Below the pieces are notes generated by a model. The model was not told where the DNA came from and ran no database searches. It saw only the letters and a list, made by a program, of their open reading frames with translations. Of a stretch of 49,732 nt of DNA, positions 34,176-42,016 are shown one piece after another; the stretch's first letter is position 1, and the number at the start of each line of letters is the position of its first letter. Location: contig NZ_RDBL01000025.1 of assembly GCF_008042035.1 (NCBI RefSeq), positions 1 through 49,732 on the forward strand, written 5' to 3'. The DNA is from Streptomyces sp. col6. GTDB lineage: Bacteria > Actinomycetota > Actinomycetes > Streptomycetales > Streptomycetaceae. The position numbers and the translations under genes were made by a program.

Positions 34176-34844
34176 ATGACCCGCGCCGCACTGTTCGACG
34201 TGGACGGCACCCTCGTCGACACCAACTACCTGCACGTCACCGCGTGGTGGCAGGCGTTCCACCAGGCCGGGCACACGGTGGCGACGCCCGCGATCCACCG
34301 CGCCATCGGCCTCGGCTCCGACGACCTGATCGACCACCTGCTGGGGCCCGGCCGCGACCGGGACCAGGACGCGGGGATCAGCGCCGCGCACTCCGCCCTG
34401 TACGCCACGTACTTCGAGCGCCTGCCCCCGCTGGACGGGGCGGCGGACCTGCTGCGCGCCCTGGCGGGCCGGGGCTGGACGATCGTCCTGGCCACCTCCG
34501 CGTCCGGGCCGGAGCTGGAGGCCCTGCGGGGCGCGCTGGACGCGGACGACGTCATCTCGGGGACGGCGAGTTCGGACGACGTGGACGAGGGGAAGCCCGC
34601 CCCGGACCCGATCCGGCACGCGAGGGAGATCGCCGGCGCCACCAGCGAGGAGACCGTGTACATCGGGGACTCCGTCTGGGACATGAAGGCGGCGACCAGG
34701 GCATCGGTCCCCGCCGTGGGCCTCCTGTCGGGCGGCATCCCCCGCGCGGACCTGGAGGCGGCCGGCGCCGTCGAGATCCACGACTCCCCGGCCGCCCTCC
34801 TGGCCCACCTGGACACGGGCGTCATCGCCCGTATGAGCCCGTAG
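34176..34844 (+). CDS. HAD-family hydrolase (phosphatase-like)
   Basis: 222 residues with HAD motif I ALFDVDGTLVDT (Asp8, Asp10), motif II Thr/Ser in ATSASG, motif III Lys in DEGKPAPDPI and motif IV Asp in YIGDSVWDMKAA. The cap domain between motifs I and II fits phosphoglycolate-phosphatase or phosphoglucomutase relatives. The substrate is unknown. ATG 34176 follows an AAAGGA site. It ends 12 bp before the convergent VOC gene. Confidence 0.9.
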   Translation: MTRAALFDVDGTLVDTNYLHVTAWWQAFHQAGHTVATPAIHRAIGLGSDDLIDHLLGPGRDRDQDAGISAAHSALYATYFERLPPLDGAADLLRALAGRGWTIVLATSASGPELEALRGALDADDVISGTASSDDVDEGKPAPDPIRHAREIAGATSEETVYIGDSVWDMKAATRASVPAVGLLSGGIPRADLEAAGAVEIHDSPAALLAHLDTGVIARMSP

Positions 34845-34856
34845 GGCCGTGTGCCC

Positions 34857-35231
34857 CTAGCCGCCGTAGCAGAGGCAGAACGGGTGCCCGGCCGGGTCCG
34901 CGAACACGCGGAAGTCGCGCTTGCCGCCGTCGTCATCGAGGTCGAGCGGGGTGGCCCCCAGAGCGAGCACCTCGCGCTGGGCCGCCTCCATGTCCCGCAC
35001 CTTGAAGTCGAGGTGCTCCTGCTGGGAGTTCCGGTCGTCACGCGGCCACTCCGGCGGCTGATCCCCGGGGGCCAGCTGGAAGGCGAGGCGGGCCCCGCCG
35101 GGGACCAGGAGCTCGTACCAGCGGTCGCTGTCGTGCGTCACCTCCCCGCCCAGCACCCCCTGGTAGAAGGCGGCGAGTGCCGCGGGATCAGGGCAGTCGA
35201 TGGCAACCAGGCAGTAGGTCGCGACGGGCAT
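34857..35231 (-). CDS. VOC-family protein, single domain
   Basis: 124 residues with one VOC module: YCLVAIDCPDPAALAAFYQG, GGARLAFQLAPGDQPP, HLDFKVRDMEAAQREV and FADPAGHPFCLCYGG. His, Glu and terminal acidic residues that could bind a metal are present in part. It is probably a dimer, as usual for one-module VOC proteins; ligand unknown. ATG 35231 follows GAGGAA. A SigB-like element lies upstream in the divergent region. Confidence 0.85.
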   Translation of the reverse strand: MPVATYCLVAIDCPDPAALAAFYQGVLGGEVTHDSDRWYELLVPGGARLAFQLAPGDQPPEWPRDDRNSQQEHLDFKVRDMEAAQREVLALGATPLDLDDDGGKRDFRVFADPAGHPFCLCYGG

Positions 35232-35279
35232 GGTCGTTCCTCGCTCTCGGGGTACGCGGATGTGCGGCGTCATCCAGCG

Positions 35280-35305
35280 GGTTCCGCGCACGGCACGGTG
35301 GAAAC
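35280..35305 (-). promoter_or_regulatory. SigB-like promoter for VOC gene
   Basis: On the minus strand: GTTTC (35305-35301), 15-nt spacer, GGAACC (35285-35280). It is a weaker match than the others, but at a good distance (about 45 nt) from the ATG at 35231. Confidence 0.35.
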
Positions 35306-35323
35306 ATGATCCGGGAGCCGCAC

Positions 35324-35348
35324 GTTTCGACCGCCAGGGATCGGTAAC
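35324..35348 (+). promoter_or_regulatory. SigB-like promoter for LLM oxidoreductase
   Basis: GTTTC (35324-35328), 14-nt spacer, GGTAAC (35343-35348). The start codon at 35358 is only 9 nt away, predicting an almost leaderless mRNA. It lies back to back with the VOC promoter. Confidence 0.45.
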
Positions 35349-35357
35349 CCATCCCAT

Positions 35358-36323
35358 ATGGTGCAATTCGGATACACGATGATGACCGAGCAGTCGGCAC
35401 CGCGGGCCCTCGTCGAGGACGTGGTGGCGGCCGAGCAGGCCGGCTTCGACTTCTCCGTGACCTCCGACCACTACTTCCCCTGGCTGGAGTCCCAGGGGCA
35501 CGCCCCGTACGCCTGGAGCGTGCTGGGCGCCGCCGCGCAGGCCACGACCCGCATCCCGCTGATGACGTACGTGACCTGCCCGACCACCCGCTACCACCCG
35601 GCCGTCGTCGCGCAGAAGGCGGCGACGCTGCAACTGCTCTCGGAAGGACGATTCCGGCTCGGTCTCGGATCCGGCGAGAGCCTGAACGAGCACGTGGTGG
35701 GCGGGGGCTGGCCGGACGCCCGGGTGCGGCTGGAGAAGCTCGAAGAGGCGGTGGAGATCATCAAGGCGCTCCTGGCCGGCGGCTACGTCACCCACCACGG
35801 CACGCACTTCGACGTGGACAACGCGAAGCTGTGGGACGTGCCCGATGTGGCCGTTCCCCTCGGCGTCGCCGTCTCGGGCGACCGGTCCTGCGAGATCGCC
35901 GGCCGGCTGGCGGATCTGGTGATCGCCACCGAGCCCAAGGAGGAGCTGCTGACCGGCTTCGAACGGCACGGCGGCGGCGGAAAGCCGAGCGTCGGCCAGC
36001 TGCCCGTCTGCTACGACAGCGACCGCGACGCGGCCGTGAAGCGGGCCCACGACCAGTTCCGCTGGTCGGTCGGCGGCTGGAAGGTCAACTCGGAGCTGCC
36101 CGGCCCGTCCGCCTTCGACCAGGCCACCCAGTACGTCCGCCCCGACGACATCGCCGAGGCGGTGCCCTGCGGCGACGACGTCGGCCAGTTCGTCGAAGCG
36201 GTGCGTCCGTTCGTCGACGCCGGGTTCACCGAGGTCGCCCTCGTACAGATCGGCGGCGGCCACCAGAGGCCGTTCATCGACTGGGCGCAGGAGAAGCTCC
36301 TGCCCGCGCTGCGCGCCATGTGA
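35358..36323 (+). CDS. LLM-class F420-dependent oxidoreductase
   Basis: 321 residues of the luciferase-like (beta/alpha)8 family, in the actinobacterial F420 subgroup. Recognisable segments include FGYTMMTEQSAPRALVEDVV, VTSDHYFPWLESQGHAP, RFRLGLGSGESLNEHV and AVSGDRSCEIAGRLADLV. Such enzymes transfer hydride between F420 and an unknown substrate. ATG 35358 has no ribosome site, in keeping with the promoter just upstream. It ends at a strong hairpin shared with the convergent membrane protein gene. Confidence 0.9.
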   Translation: MVQFGYTMMTEQSAPRALVEDVVAAEQAGFDFSVTSDHYFPWLESQGHAPYAWSVLGAAAQATTRIPLMTYVTCPTTRYHPAVVAQKAATLQLLSEGRFRLGLGSGESLNEHVVGGGWPDARVRLEKLEEAVEIIKALLAGGYVTHHGTHFDVDNAKLWDVPDVAVPLGVAVSGDRSCEIAGRLADLVIATEPKEELLTGFERHGGGGKPSVGQLPVCYDSDRDAAVKRAHDQFRWSVGGWKVNSELPGPSAFDQATQYVRPDDIAEAVPCGDDVGQFVEAVRPFVDAGFTEVALVQIGGGHQRPFIDWAQEKLLPALRAM

Positions 36324-36331
36324 CGCCCGTA

Positions 36332-36377
36332 CGCGGAGGTGTGCCTCCGGCCCGCGGGCCGGAGGCACACCTCCGCG
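36332..36377. terminator. Bidirectional terminator, 21-bp perfect hairpin
   Basis: Left arm 36332-36352 and right arm 36357-36377 pair perfectly over 21 bp with a CGCG loop. It lies between the convergent stops at 36323 and 36384. Confidence 0.85.
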
Positions 36378-36383
36378 GGAGGT

Positions 36384-36908
36384 CTACTCCCCGCCGCCGG
36401 AGCCGTCGCGTCCGTTGGAGCGGGCCACCGCCAAGGCGGGGAACACGAACCAGCAGATGAAGGACCAGAGGGCCATCCCGCCCACCAGCCACAGGGCGAG
36501 CGTGTTGTGCAGCGCCACGCGCATGATCAGCAGCAGCGCCGAACACATCGTGCAGAACAGCAGTACGAGCCCGAGCAGGGTGAGCCGTGACGCCCACACC
36601 ACCGTCTCCGGCTTCATATTGCGTCCGGTCAGCAGCCGGTGATGGCAAACCGGGCCGATCAGCGCCGCCGCCGTGGCCGAGCCCAGAAGCACGGTCACGA
36701 CGTAGATCCCCTTGTCCGAGTCCGCCAGCGTGGCGAAGCGCGGCTGGAAGACCACCGCGAGCAGGAAGCCGAAGAGGATCTGCACCCCCGTCTGGGCCAC
36801 CCGTAGTTCCTGGAGAAGTTCCGTCCAACGGCGGTCCGCTCTCTCCTTGGTCGTCTCGTGCCGCCCCTTGTGAGCTTCCTGGTTCTCGTCCACGTGTCCG
36901 TCGTCCAT
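36384..36908 (-). CDS. DUF6328-like membrane protein
   Basis: 174 residues. A charged cytoplasmic N-terminus (ENQEAHKGRHETTKERADRR) is followed by WTELLQELRVAQTGVQILFG, then four hydrophobic segments near 50-165. This fits the actinobacterial DUF6328 family, of unknown function. MDDGHVDEN at 36908 follows GGGAGGGA. A hairpin (36929-36978) separates it from the gene upstream on the same strand. Confidence 0.8.
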   Translation of the reverse strand: MDDGHVDENQEAHKGRHETTKERADRRWTELLQELRVAQTGVQILFGFLLAVVFQPRFATLADSDKGIYVVTVLLGSATAAALIGPVCHHRLLTGRNMKPETVVWASRLTLLGLVLLFCTMCSALLLIMRVALHNTLALWLVGGMALWSFICWFVFPALAVARSNGRDGSGGGE

Positions 36909-36928
36909 GTGCGGTGTCCCTCCCTCGT

Positions 36929-36978
36929 GCCGAAGCCTTTGTGTGCCGGCCCTACGGCCCGCACACAAAGGCTTCGGC
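36929..36978 (-). terminator. 18-bp hairpin terminator or attenuator between two minus-strand genes
   Basis: Arms 36929-36946 and 36961-36978 pair perfectly over 18 bp with a 14-nt loop that can itself form a small GGCC stem. It is 15 bp after the stop of the gene at 36993-37319 and 21 bp before the DUF6328-like start, so it could end one transcript or limit read-through into the next gene. Confidence 0.7.
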
Positions 36979-36992
36979 CACGCCCCGTTCGT

Positions 36993-37319
36993 TCAGCGGC
37001 TGACGGCCTTCAGGAGCTGCTCCTTGTTCATCGTGGAGCGGCCCTCGATGTTCTTCTTCTTCGCCTCTTCGTACAGCTGGTCCTTCGTGCGGCCCTGCGC
37101 GCCCTTGTGCGAGCGCTCGCCGCCCCGCTGGGAGGACGACTTGGGGTCGCGCGTGGACGTCCTGCTCGCCGTCCTCGACTCGCCGGAGCGTGCGCGCTCC
37201 TTGTTCACGGTGCGCGCGGCGATCTCCTTGGCACGCTTCTCGGACGTGCCGCGCTTCTCCGCGCTCTCCTTCACGTGCTCGTACTGACGCTCGCGCTTGG
37301 GGCTCGATCCTGCCGGCAT
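36993..37319 (-). CDS. Small basic 'plasmid stabilization'/Rho_N-like protein
   Basis: 108 residues, strongly charged. It contains MPAGSSPKRERQYEHVKESA, then AKEIAARTVNKERARSGESR, and a C-terminal helix pair with GRTKDQLYEEAKKKNIEGRS and MNKEQLLKAV, like the Rho N-terminal SAP-type fold. Relatives in actinobacteria are often named plasmid stabilization proteins, with no evidence for that role. It may bind nucleic acid, which is inference. ATG 37319 follows GAGGAGG. A GTTTC-N14-GGCAAC element lies about 60 nt upstream. Confidence 0.8.
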   Translation of the reverse strand: MPAGSSPKRERQYEHVKESAEKRGTSEKRAKEIAARTVNKERARSGESRTASRTSTRDPKSSSQRGGERSHKGAQGRTKDQLYEEAKKKNIEGRSTMNKEQLLKAVSR

Positions 37320-37379
37320 GACGTTGTCCTCCTCGTGCTCGTCCTCGGCCCTCGGGCCCGGTCCGGGGTCACCACCCGG

Positions 37380-37404
37380 GTTGCCGGGAGGCCCCGTCCG
37401 AAAC
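37380..37404 (-). promoter_or_regulatory. SigB-like promoter for small basic protein gene
   Basis: On the minus strand: GTTTC (37404-37400), 14-nt spacer, GGCAAC (37385-37380). The predicted start is near 37373, about 54 nt before the ATG. Confidence 0.4.
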
Positions 37405-37548
37405 ATGGCACCGCCCCGGCGGGCACGCCCACCGGGTCGTGCGGACGGGTGACACCACGCACCGCCCACCAGTGGTCCGGCCGATTGCGGGTACCGGGTT
37501 TCCTGCGGGGCAGGGACAGCCGGCTTGGACCACGACGAGGAGGAACGT

Positions 37549-37605
37549 ATGAACGCGGTACGGGAGACCCCGGCGGAGCGCGCCCCACGGCAGCGGGGCC
37601 GGTGA
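37549..37605 (+). CDS. 18-codon upstream reading frame coupled to LigD-polymerase gene
   Basis: ATG 37549 has the best ribosome site of this region (GACGAGGAGGAACGT just upstream) and encodes MNAVRETPAERAPRQRGR, then TGA at 37603-37605. That stop overlaps the GTG (37602-37604) of the polymerase gene as GTGA. The downstream GTG has no good ribosome site of its own, so the short frame may serve to load ribosomes (translational coupling). A frameshifted N-terminus of the polymerase protein is the alternative. Confidence 0.45.
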   Translation: MNAVRETPAERAPRQRGR

Positions 37606-38495
37606 GGCAGGTGGCCGCTCGGAAGATCCCGGAGATCAGCCGCCCGGACAAGGTCCTCTTCCCGGACGACGGCATCACGAAGGCGGACCTCGCCGGCTAC
37701 TACCGCACGGTGGCCCGCCGGATGCTGCCCCACCTGAGGGAGCGGCCCCTCATGCTCCAGCGCTTCCCCGACGGGACCGGCGGCCACGGCTTCATGCAGA
37801 AGGACGTGCCCGACTACTTCCCGGACTGGGTCCACCGCGTCGAACTCCCCAAGGAGGGCGGCACCGTCGCCTATCCGGTCGCCGACGACACCGCGACCCT
37901 CGTGTACCTCGCCGGGCAGGCCTGCATCACCCCACACCGCTTCCTCTCCCGGGCCGACCGGCCCCATCACCCGGACCGGCTGGTCTTCGACCTCGACCCG
38001 CCCGGCGACGACTTCGCCCCGGTCCGCGAGGCGGCTCTCGGCCTGCACGGGCTCCTGGAGGAGCTGGAACTGCCCTCCCTCGTCATGACCACGGGATCGC
38101 GCGGCCTGCACGTCGTGGTGGCGCTGGACCGCCGGGACGACTTCGACGACGTACGGGCGTTCGCCCGCGCGGTCGCCGACGCGCTCGTCGCCCGCCAACC
38201 CGACCGGTTCACCACCGAGGCCCGGAAAAAGACCCGGGGAGACCGCCTCTACCTCGACGTCCAGCGCAACGCTTACGCCCAGACCGCCGTCGCGCCCTAC
38301 GCGGTCCGGGCGCGGCCCGGAGCGCCCGTCGCCGCGCCGCTGGCCTGGGAGGACGTCGACGACCCGGCGCTCGACGCCCGCCGCTGGACCCTGCGCGACG
38401 CCGACGCCCTCCTGGACCGGGACCCCTGGCACGACCCTCCACGGCCCCGCTCCCTCGGCAGGGCCCGCACGCTGCTCGGCGCGCTGACCGCGTAG
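37602..38495 (+). CDS. LigD-type NHEJ polymerase domain protein (stand-alone)
   Basis: 297 residues of the archaeo-eukaryotic primase fold found in bacterial LigD. Key segments: ISRPDKVLFPDDGITKADLA, the GHGFMQKDVPDYFPDW loop, Asp130/Asp132 in LVFDLDPPGDD for metal, MTTGSRGLHVVVAL, and the third Asp in RLYLDVQRNAYAQT. In non-homologous end joining this domain binds 5'-phosphate ends and adds (ribo)nucleotides. No ligase or nuclease domain is attached and no ku gene is in the window. GTG 37602 is chosen for its GTGA overlap; GTG 37611 is an alternative. It is followed by a helix-hairpin-helix gene 25 bp later. Confidence 0.88.
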   Translation: MRQVAARKIPEISRPDKVLFPDDGITKADLAGYYRTVARRMLPHLRERPLMLQRFPDGTGGHGFMQKDVPDYFPDWVHRVELPKEGGTVAYPVADDTATLVYLAGQACITPHRFLSRADRPHHPDRLVFDLDPPGDDFAPVREAALGLHGLLEELELPSLVMTTGSRGLHVVVALDRRDDFDDVRAFARAVADALVARQPDRFTTEARKKTRGDRLYLDVQRNAYAQTAVAPYAVRARPGAPVAAPLAWEDVDDPALDARRWTLRDADALLDRDPWHDPPRPRSLGRARTLLGALTA

Positions 38496-38520
38496 AGCCG
38501 GACCACGACGGAGAACCACC

Positions 38521-39129
38521 ATGTCCAGAGCAACGACCGTGCGGAACCTGCTGGACGAGCACGGACAGACGTACGCCGAGGAAGCCGGCATCCACCTTCG
38601 CGACACACCCATGCCGCTCTACCAGCTGCTGACCCTGTGCGTGCTCTTCTCGGTCCGCATCAAGGCCGGCATCGCGGTGGCCGCCGCCCGGGAACTCTTC
38701 GGAGCCGGGATGCGCACCCCCCGCGCCATGGCCGACGCGTCCTGGCAGGACCGGGTCGACGCGCTGGGCCGCGCCCACTACCGCCGCTACGACGAGAGCA
38801 CGGCCACCGCGCTCGGCGAGGGCGCGCGGCTCGCACTCGACCGGTACCACGGGGACCTGCGGCGGCTGCGCGAGGAGGCCGGCGGGGATCCGGAGAAGCT
38901 GCGCGACCTGCTGAAGGAGTTCCCCCGGATCGGGCCCGTCGGCGCCGACATCTTCAGCCGCGAGGCCCAGGGCGTATGGCCCGAACTGCGCCCCGCGTTC
39001 GACACGCGGGCCCAGGACGCCGCCGATGGGCTCGGGCTGCCGCACTCCCCGCAGAAGCTGGCCGCCCTCGTGGGCGACGAGGACCTGCCCCGGCTGGCGG
39101 CGGCGCTGGTCCGGGTCGGGCTCCACTGA
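38521..39129 (+). CDS. Helix-hairpin-helix endonuclease/glycosylase-like protein
   Basis: 202 residues, all helical, of the HhH base-excision-repair superfamily shape. The core hairpin is EFPRIGPVGADIFSRE (about 135-150), followed by WPELRPAFDTRAQDAADGLG with an acidic residue at about the place of the catalytic Asp. No Fe-S cysteines are present. It probably binds damaged or flipped-base DNA; whether it has glycosylase activity is unclear. ATG 38521 follows GGAG. Its place behind the LigD-type polymerase suggests a joint role in repair. It is convergent with the membrane protein gene, 12 bp apart. Confidence 0.82.
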   Translation: MSRATTVRNLLDEHGQTYAEEAGIHLRDTPMPLYQLLTLCVLFSVRIKAGIAVAAARELFGAGMRTPRAMADASWQDRVDALGRAHYRRYDESTATALGEGARLALDRYHGDLRRLREEAGGDPEKLRDLLKEFPRIGPVGADIFSREAQGVWPELRPAFDTRAQDAADGLGLPHSPQKLAALVGDEDLPRLAAALVRVGLH

Positions 39130-39141
39130 CCGCCCCCGCCG

Positions 39142-40536
39142 TCACCAGCCCGTCCAGAGCAGGTGGTTGACGGCCAGCGCCACGACCGCCTGGGCGGCCT
39201 GCCAGCCCCGCCGGCCCCGGTCGGGCAGGAGGGCCGCCGCGGGCAGCAGCCAGAGCATGAACGGCTGCCAGATACGCTCGGTCTCGGCCTTGCTCATCCC
39301 CGACACATCGGCGGCGAGCAGCAGGAGCAACGCCACCAGCACCAGCGGGACGAGACGGTCCTGCCCCCTCGCGTCCCCGGTCCGCAGCCCCCGGACAGCC
39401 CCCGGCGCACCCGCGAAGGTGCGGCGGAGTCCGGCGACCGTCGCCGGGCCCACGGCGATCACGGTGCAGGCGAGGTTCGCCCACACCCAGTACCCGTAGG
39501 GCCGGAAACCGCCCGCGCCCTGGTGGTAGCGCTCGACGAGCACGTGGTACGCCTCCCACCAGTTGAAGCCCGCAGCGGTGAAGACGGCCGGGACCACCAG
39601 GGCGCCGAGCAGCACGAACGGCAGCGGCCGTGCGGTGCGGGCGAGCACGAGGACGGCCAGGAGCAGGAGCGCGATGAGCGCCAGCCCGTAACTCAGGTAG
39701 CAGACCAGGCCGTAGAGGAGCCCCGCCCCGAGCGCGGCGGCGGCCGGCGCGCGTACCGTACGTGTCGCCGCCAGCGCCAGCAGGGCCACGGACCAGGCGG
39801 CCACCGCCGCGAAGTAGCCGTCCGCCGAGGTGCCGGCCCAGACGGCGACCGGTGCCAGGACGAGGTACGTCGCGGCCCGGCGGGCGATGTCCTCGCCCGC
39901 CAGGGCCCGGACCGTGACCAGCACGGCCACCAGCGCCGAGGCGCCGGTCAGGATGCACCAGACGCCGGCCCAGGCGCCGCCGCCCAGCCCGGCCCGGTCC
40001 AGGAGCACGAAGGTGAGGGTGGCGCCCGGGGGATGACCCGCGACATGGGCCGGCCAGTTGCCCGGCGGGCCGATCAGGATGTGCTCGTCAAACGTGCGCA
40101 GCGCGGCCCCGATGTCGTCGAAGCGCCCGATGACCCGCAGGTACTCGTGCTTGGTGGTGAGGCGTTCGGCGATGCCCCGTCCCCAGCCGTCGATCAGCGC
40201 GAGGGAGAAGACCCAGGCGAGCGAGGCGGCGTAGGTGGACAGGAGCAGGGGCCTCCAGCGCAGCCGCCGGGCGAGGAGGGGCCCGTACGCGATCACCGCG
40301 ACGGCGACGACCGGAGCCGCCACCGTGCCGGGGCCCGTGTGCGGGTACCAGGACGCCAGCAGCGGCGGCCAGTGCACGTACAGCGTCCGCGCGTAGTCGT
40401 CGATGGCCCGTCCGCCCAGGGCGGCGGCGATCACGAGCACGACGCCCGCGCCCGCCGCCACCAGATCCCAGCAGTGCCCGGAGCTTTCGGCGGTGGCCGG
40501 TCCGGTACGGGGCGCGGTGCGGTCCTCGGTCTTCAC
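39142..40536 (-). CDS. Polytopic membrane protein, probable GT-C-type glycosyltransferase
   Basis: 464 residues with about 10-12 membrane segments. A short polar N-terminus and the first segment (DLVAAGAGVVLVIAAALGG) are followed by a long extracytoplasmic loop with HVAGHPPGATL and a conserved acidic or aromatic stretch (FDDIGAALRTFDEHILIG). This shape resembles lipid-phosphate-sugar-dependent GT-C transferases of actinobacteria; no DxD-type signature was assigned with certainty. It faces the molybdenum oxidoreductase gene across a 166-bp divergent region and probably belongs with the envelope cluster up to 47685. Confidence 0.75.
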   Translation of the reverse strand: MKTEDRTAPRTGPATAESSGHCWDLVAAGAGVVLVIAAALGGRAIDDYARTLYVHWPPLLASWYPHTGPGTVAAPVVAVAVIAYGPLLARRLRWRPLLLSTYAASLAWVFSLALIDGWGRGIAERLTTKHEYLRVIGRFDDIGAALRTFDEHILIGPPGNWPAHVAGHPPGATLTFVLLDRAGLGGGAWAGVWCILTGASALVAVLVTVRALAGEDIARRAATYLVLAPVAVWAGTSADGYFAAVAAWSVALLALAATRTVRAPAAAALGAGLLYGLVCYLSYGLALIALLLLAVLVLARTARPLPFVLLGALVVPAVFTAAGFNWWEAYHVLVERYHQGAGGFRPYGYWVWANLACTVIAVGPATVAGLRRTFAGAPGAVRGLRTGDARGQDRLVPLVLVALLLLLAADVSGMSKAETERIWQPFMLWLLPAAALLPDRGRRGWQAAQAVVALAVNHLLWTGW

Positions 40537-40702
40537 GCAGGCACCGTACGCACCGGTGCGCCGTGACGGCGGCTACCCGCCGGGCGCGTCACACAACCGT
40601 CAGATTCCGGGCCGCGACCATACGTTCTCCGGGGTGACGTCATCGTTTCGTCAGGAGTCGCAGCCGCCGGACCCGCAGGCCCCGGGCATAGCGTCGGGCC
40701 TC

Positions 40703-42016
40703 ATGGGCGACAGCCGTCGGAACGCTCCGACACCCTCCGCATCCTCCTCCACCCGGGTCTCCTCCGGCCGTGCCGACCGCCTCCTCGAAAGGCTGCCCTC
40801 GGCGCCCGGCTTCTGGCGCAGCCCCGTGCGCGGGGTGCCGTTCACCGCCGTGCTCGGCCTCGTCCTGCTCGCCGGGATCACGCTGCTCTTCGTGACGGGC
40901 CTGCTGTCGTACGCCGCGTACAACCCGGACCTGAATCCCGTCAACGACAAGACACCGGACAAGGGGCTGCTCGGGTTCTATCTGTTCGACTGGCCCACCT
41001 CGCCGCACTGGCTGTACCGCCTGACGCAGGGACTCCACGTCACCGTGGGCATCGTGCTCGTTCCCGTGCTGCTGGCCAAGCTGTGGTCGGTGGTGCCGAG
41101 GCTCTTCGCCCTTCCGCCGGCCCGCTCCCTCGCCCACGCCCTGGAACGCGTCTCGCTGCTCCTGCTGGTGGGCGGGGCACTCTTCGAGTTCGTCACAGGG
41201 CTGCTCAACATCCAGCTGGAGTACCTGTTCCCCGGCTCCTTCTACCCGTTGCACTTCTACGGGGCGTGGGTGTTCTTCGCCGCGTTCCTCGCCCACGCCG
41301 GGCTGCGTACGCCGCAGGCGGTACGGGTGCTGCGGTCGGGCGGGCTCGACGGCCCGGTCCGCGACGACCCGCTGGAGTCACCTTCGCCCGCGCCGCCCAC
41401 CCTGTCCCGGCGCGGCGCCCTCGCCGTGGTCGGCGCGGGCTCATCCGTCCTGCTCGTCACCTCGGTGGGCCGGAGCTTCGACGGGCCGCTGCGCCGCCTC
41501 GCGGCGCTCACCCCGCGCGGCGCCGCCGAACCGGGGCCGGGGCCCAACGGCTTCCAGATCAACAAGACCTCCGCCGCCGTCGGGATCACCACCGCGGAGA
41601 CCGGGGACGGCTGGTGGCTCACCGTCAGCGGCCCGGCCGGCGACCTGCGGTTCAGCCGGGCCCAGCTGCTGGCCATGGAGCAGCACAGCGCGGCCCTGCC
41701 CATCGCGTGCGTGGAGGGCTGGTCCACCTCGGACCAGTGGTGGCGAGGCGTACGGCTGAGCGATCTGGCGGCCCTTGCCGGGTATCCGGACCGGCCGCCC
41801 GGGGTGCTGGTGGAGTCCCTCCAGCGCAGCGGCCCCTTCCGCCGGGCGGCGCTGCGGGACAACCAGGTGCGCGACCCGCGTTCGCTGCTGGCGCTGCGGG
41901 TCAACGGTGAGGACCTGTCACCCGATCACGGCTATCCGGCCCGCGTCATCGTCCCTGCCGCACCCGGAGTGCTCAACACCAAGTGGGTGTCCCGGCTGAC
42001 CTTTGGAGAGCTGTGA
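40703..42016 (+). CDS. Membrane-anchored molybdopterin oxidoreductase (sulfite-oxidase fold)
   Basis: 437 residues. Residues about 35-215 contain four membrane helices with His residues (GLHVTVGIVLVPVLLA, LHFYGAWVFFAAFLAH) like a b-type cytochrome (b561/YedZ-like). After a fifth hydrophobic segment (LAVVGAGSSVLLVTS), residues about 270-437 form the oxidoreductase-molybdopterin domain with the Mo-ligand Cys in ALPIACVEGWS. It thus joins in one chain the roles of MsrQ (YedZ) and MsrP (YedY)-like proteins and may pass electrons between quinone and an extracytoplasmic substrate. ATG 40703 is used; a GTG at 40634 is in frame. Its stop overlaps the next start (GTGA). Confidence 0.85.
   Translation: MGDSRRNAPTPSASSSTRVSSGRADRLLERLPSAPGFWRSPVRGVPFTAVLGLVLLAGITLLFVTGLLSYAAYNPDLNPVNDKTPDKGLLGFYLFDWPTSPHWLYRLTQGLHVTVGIVLVPVLLAKLWSVVPRLFALPPARSLAHALERVSLLLLVGGALFEFVTGLLNIQLEYLFPGSFYPLHFYGAWVFFAAFLAHAGLRTPQAVRVLRSGGLDGPVRDDPLESPSPAPPTLSRRGALAVVGAGSSVLLVTSVGRSFDGPLRRLAALTPRGAAEPGPGPNGFQINKTSAAVGITTAETGDGWWLTVSGPAGDLRFSRAQLLAMEQHSAALPIACVEGWSTSDQWWRGVRLSDLAALAGYPDRPPGVLVESLQRSGPFRRAALRDNQVRDPRSLLALRVNGEDLSPDHGYPARVIVPAAPGVLNTKWVSRLTFGEL

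Noticed and set aside
36993..37319. Plasmid or toxin-antitoxin function from the family label 'plasmid stabilization'
   Set aside because: No partner gene, no plasmid genes nearby, and the sequence is a charged Rho_N/SAP-like small protein; the label is inherited, not evidence.
37497..37517. GTTTC followed by GGGACA ahead of the repair operon
   Set aside because: The spacer is only 10 nt, too short for the SigB-type pattern seen elsewhere (13-15 nt).
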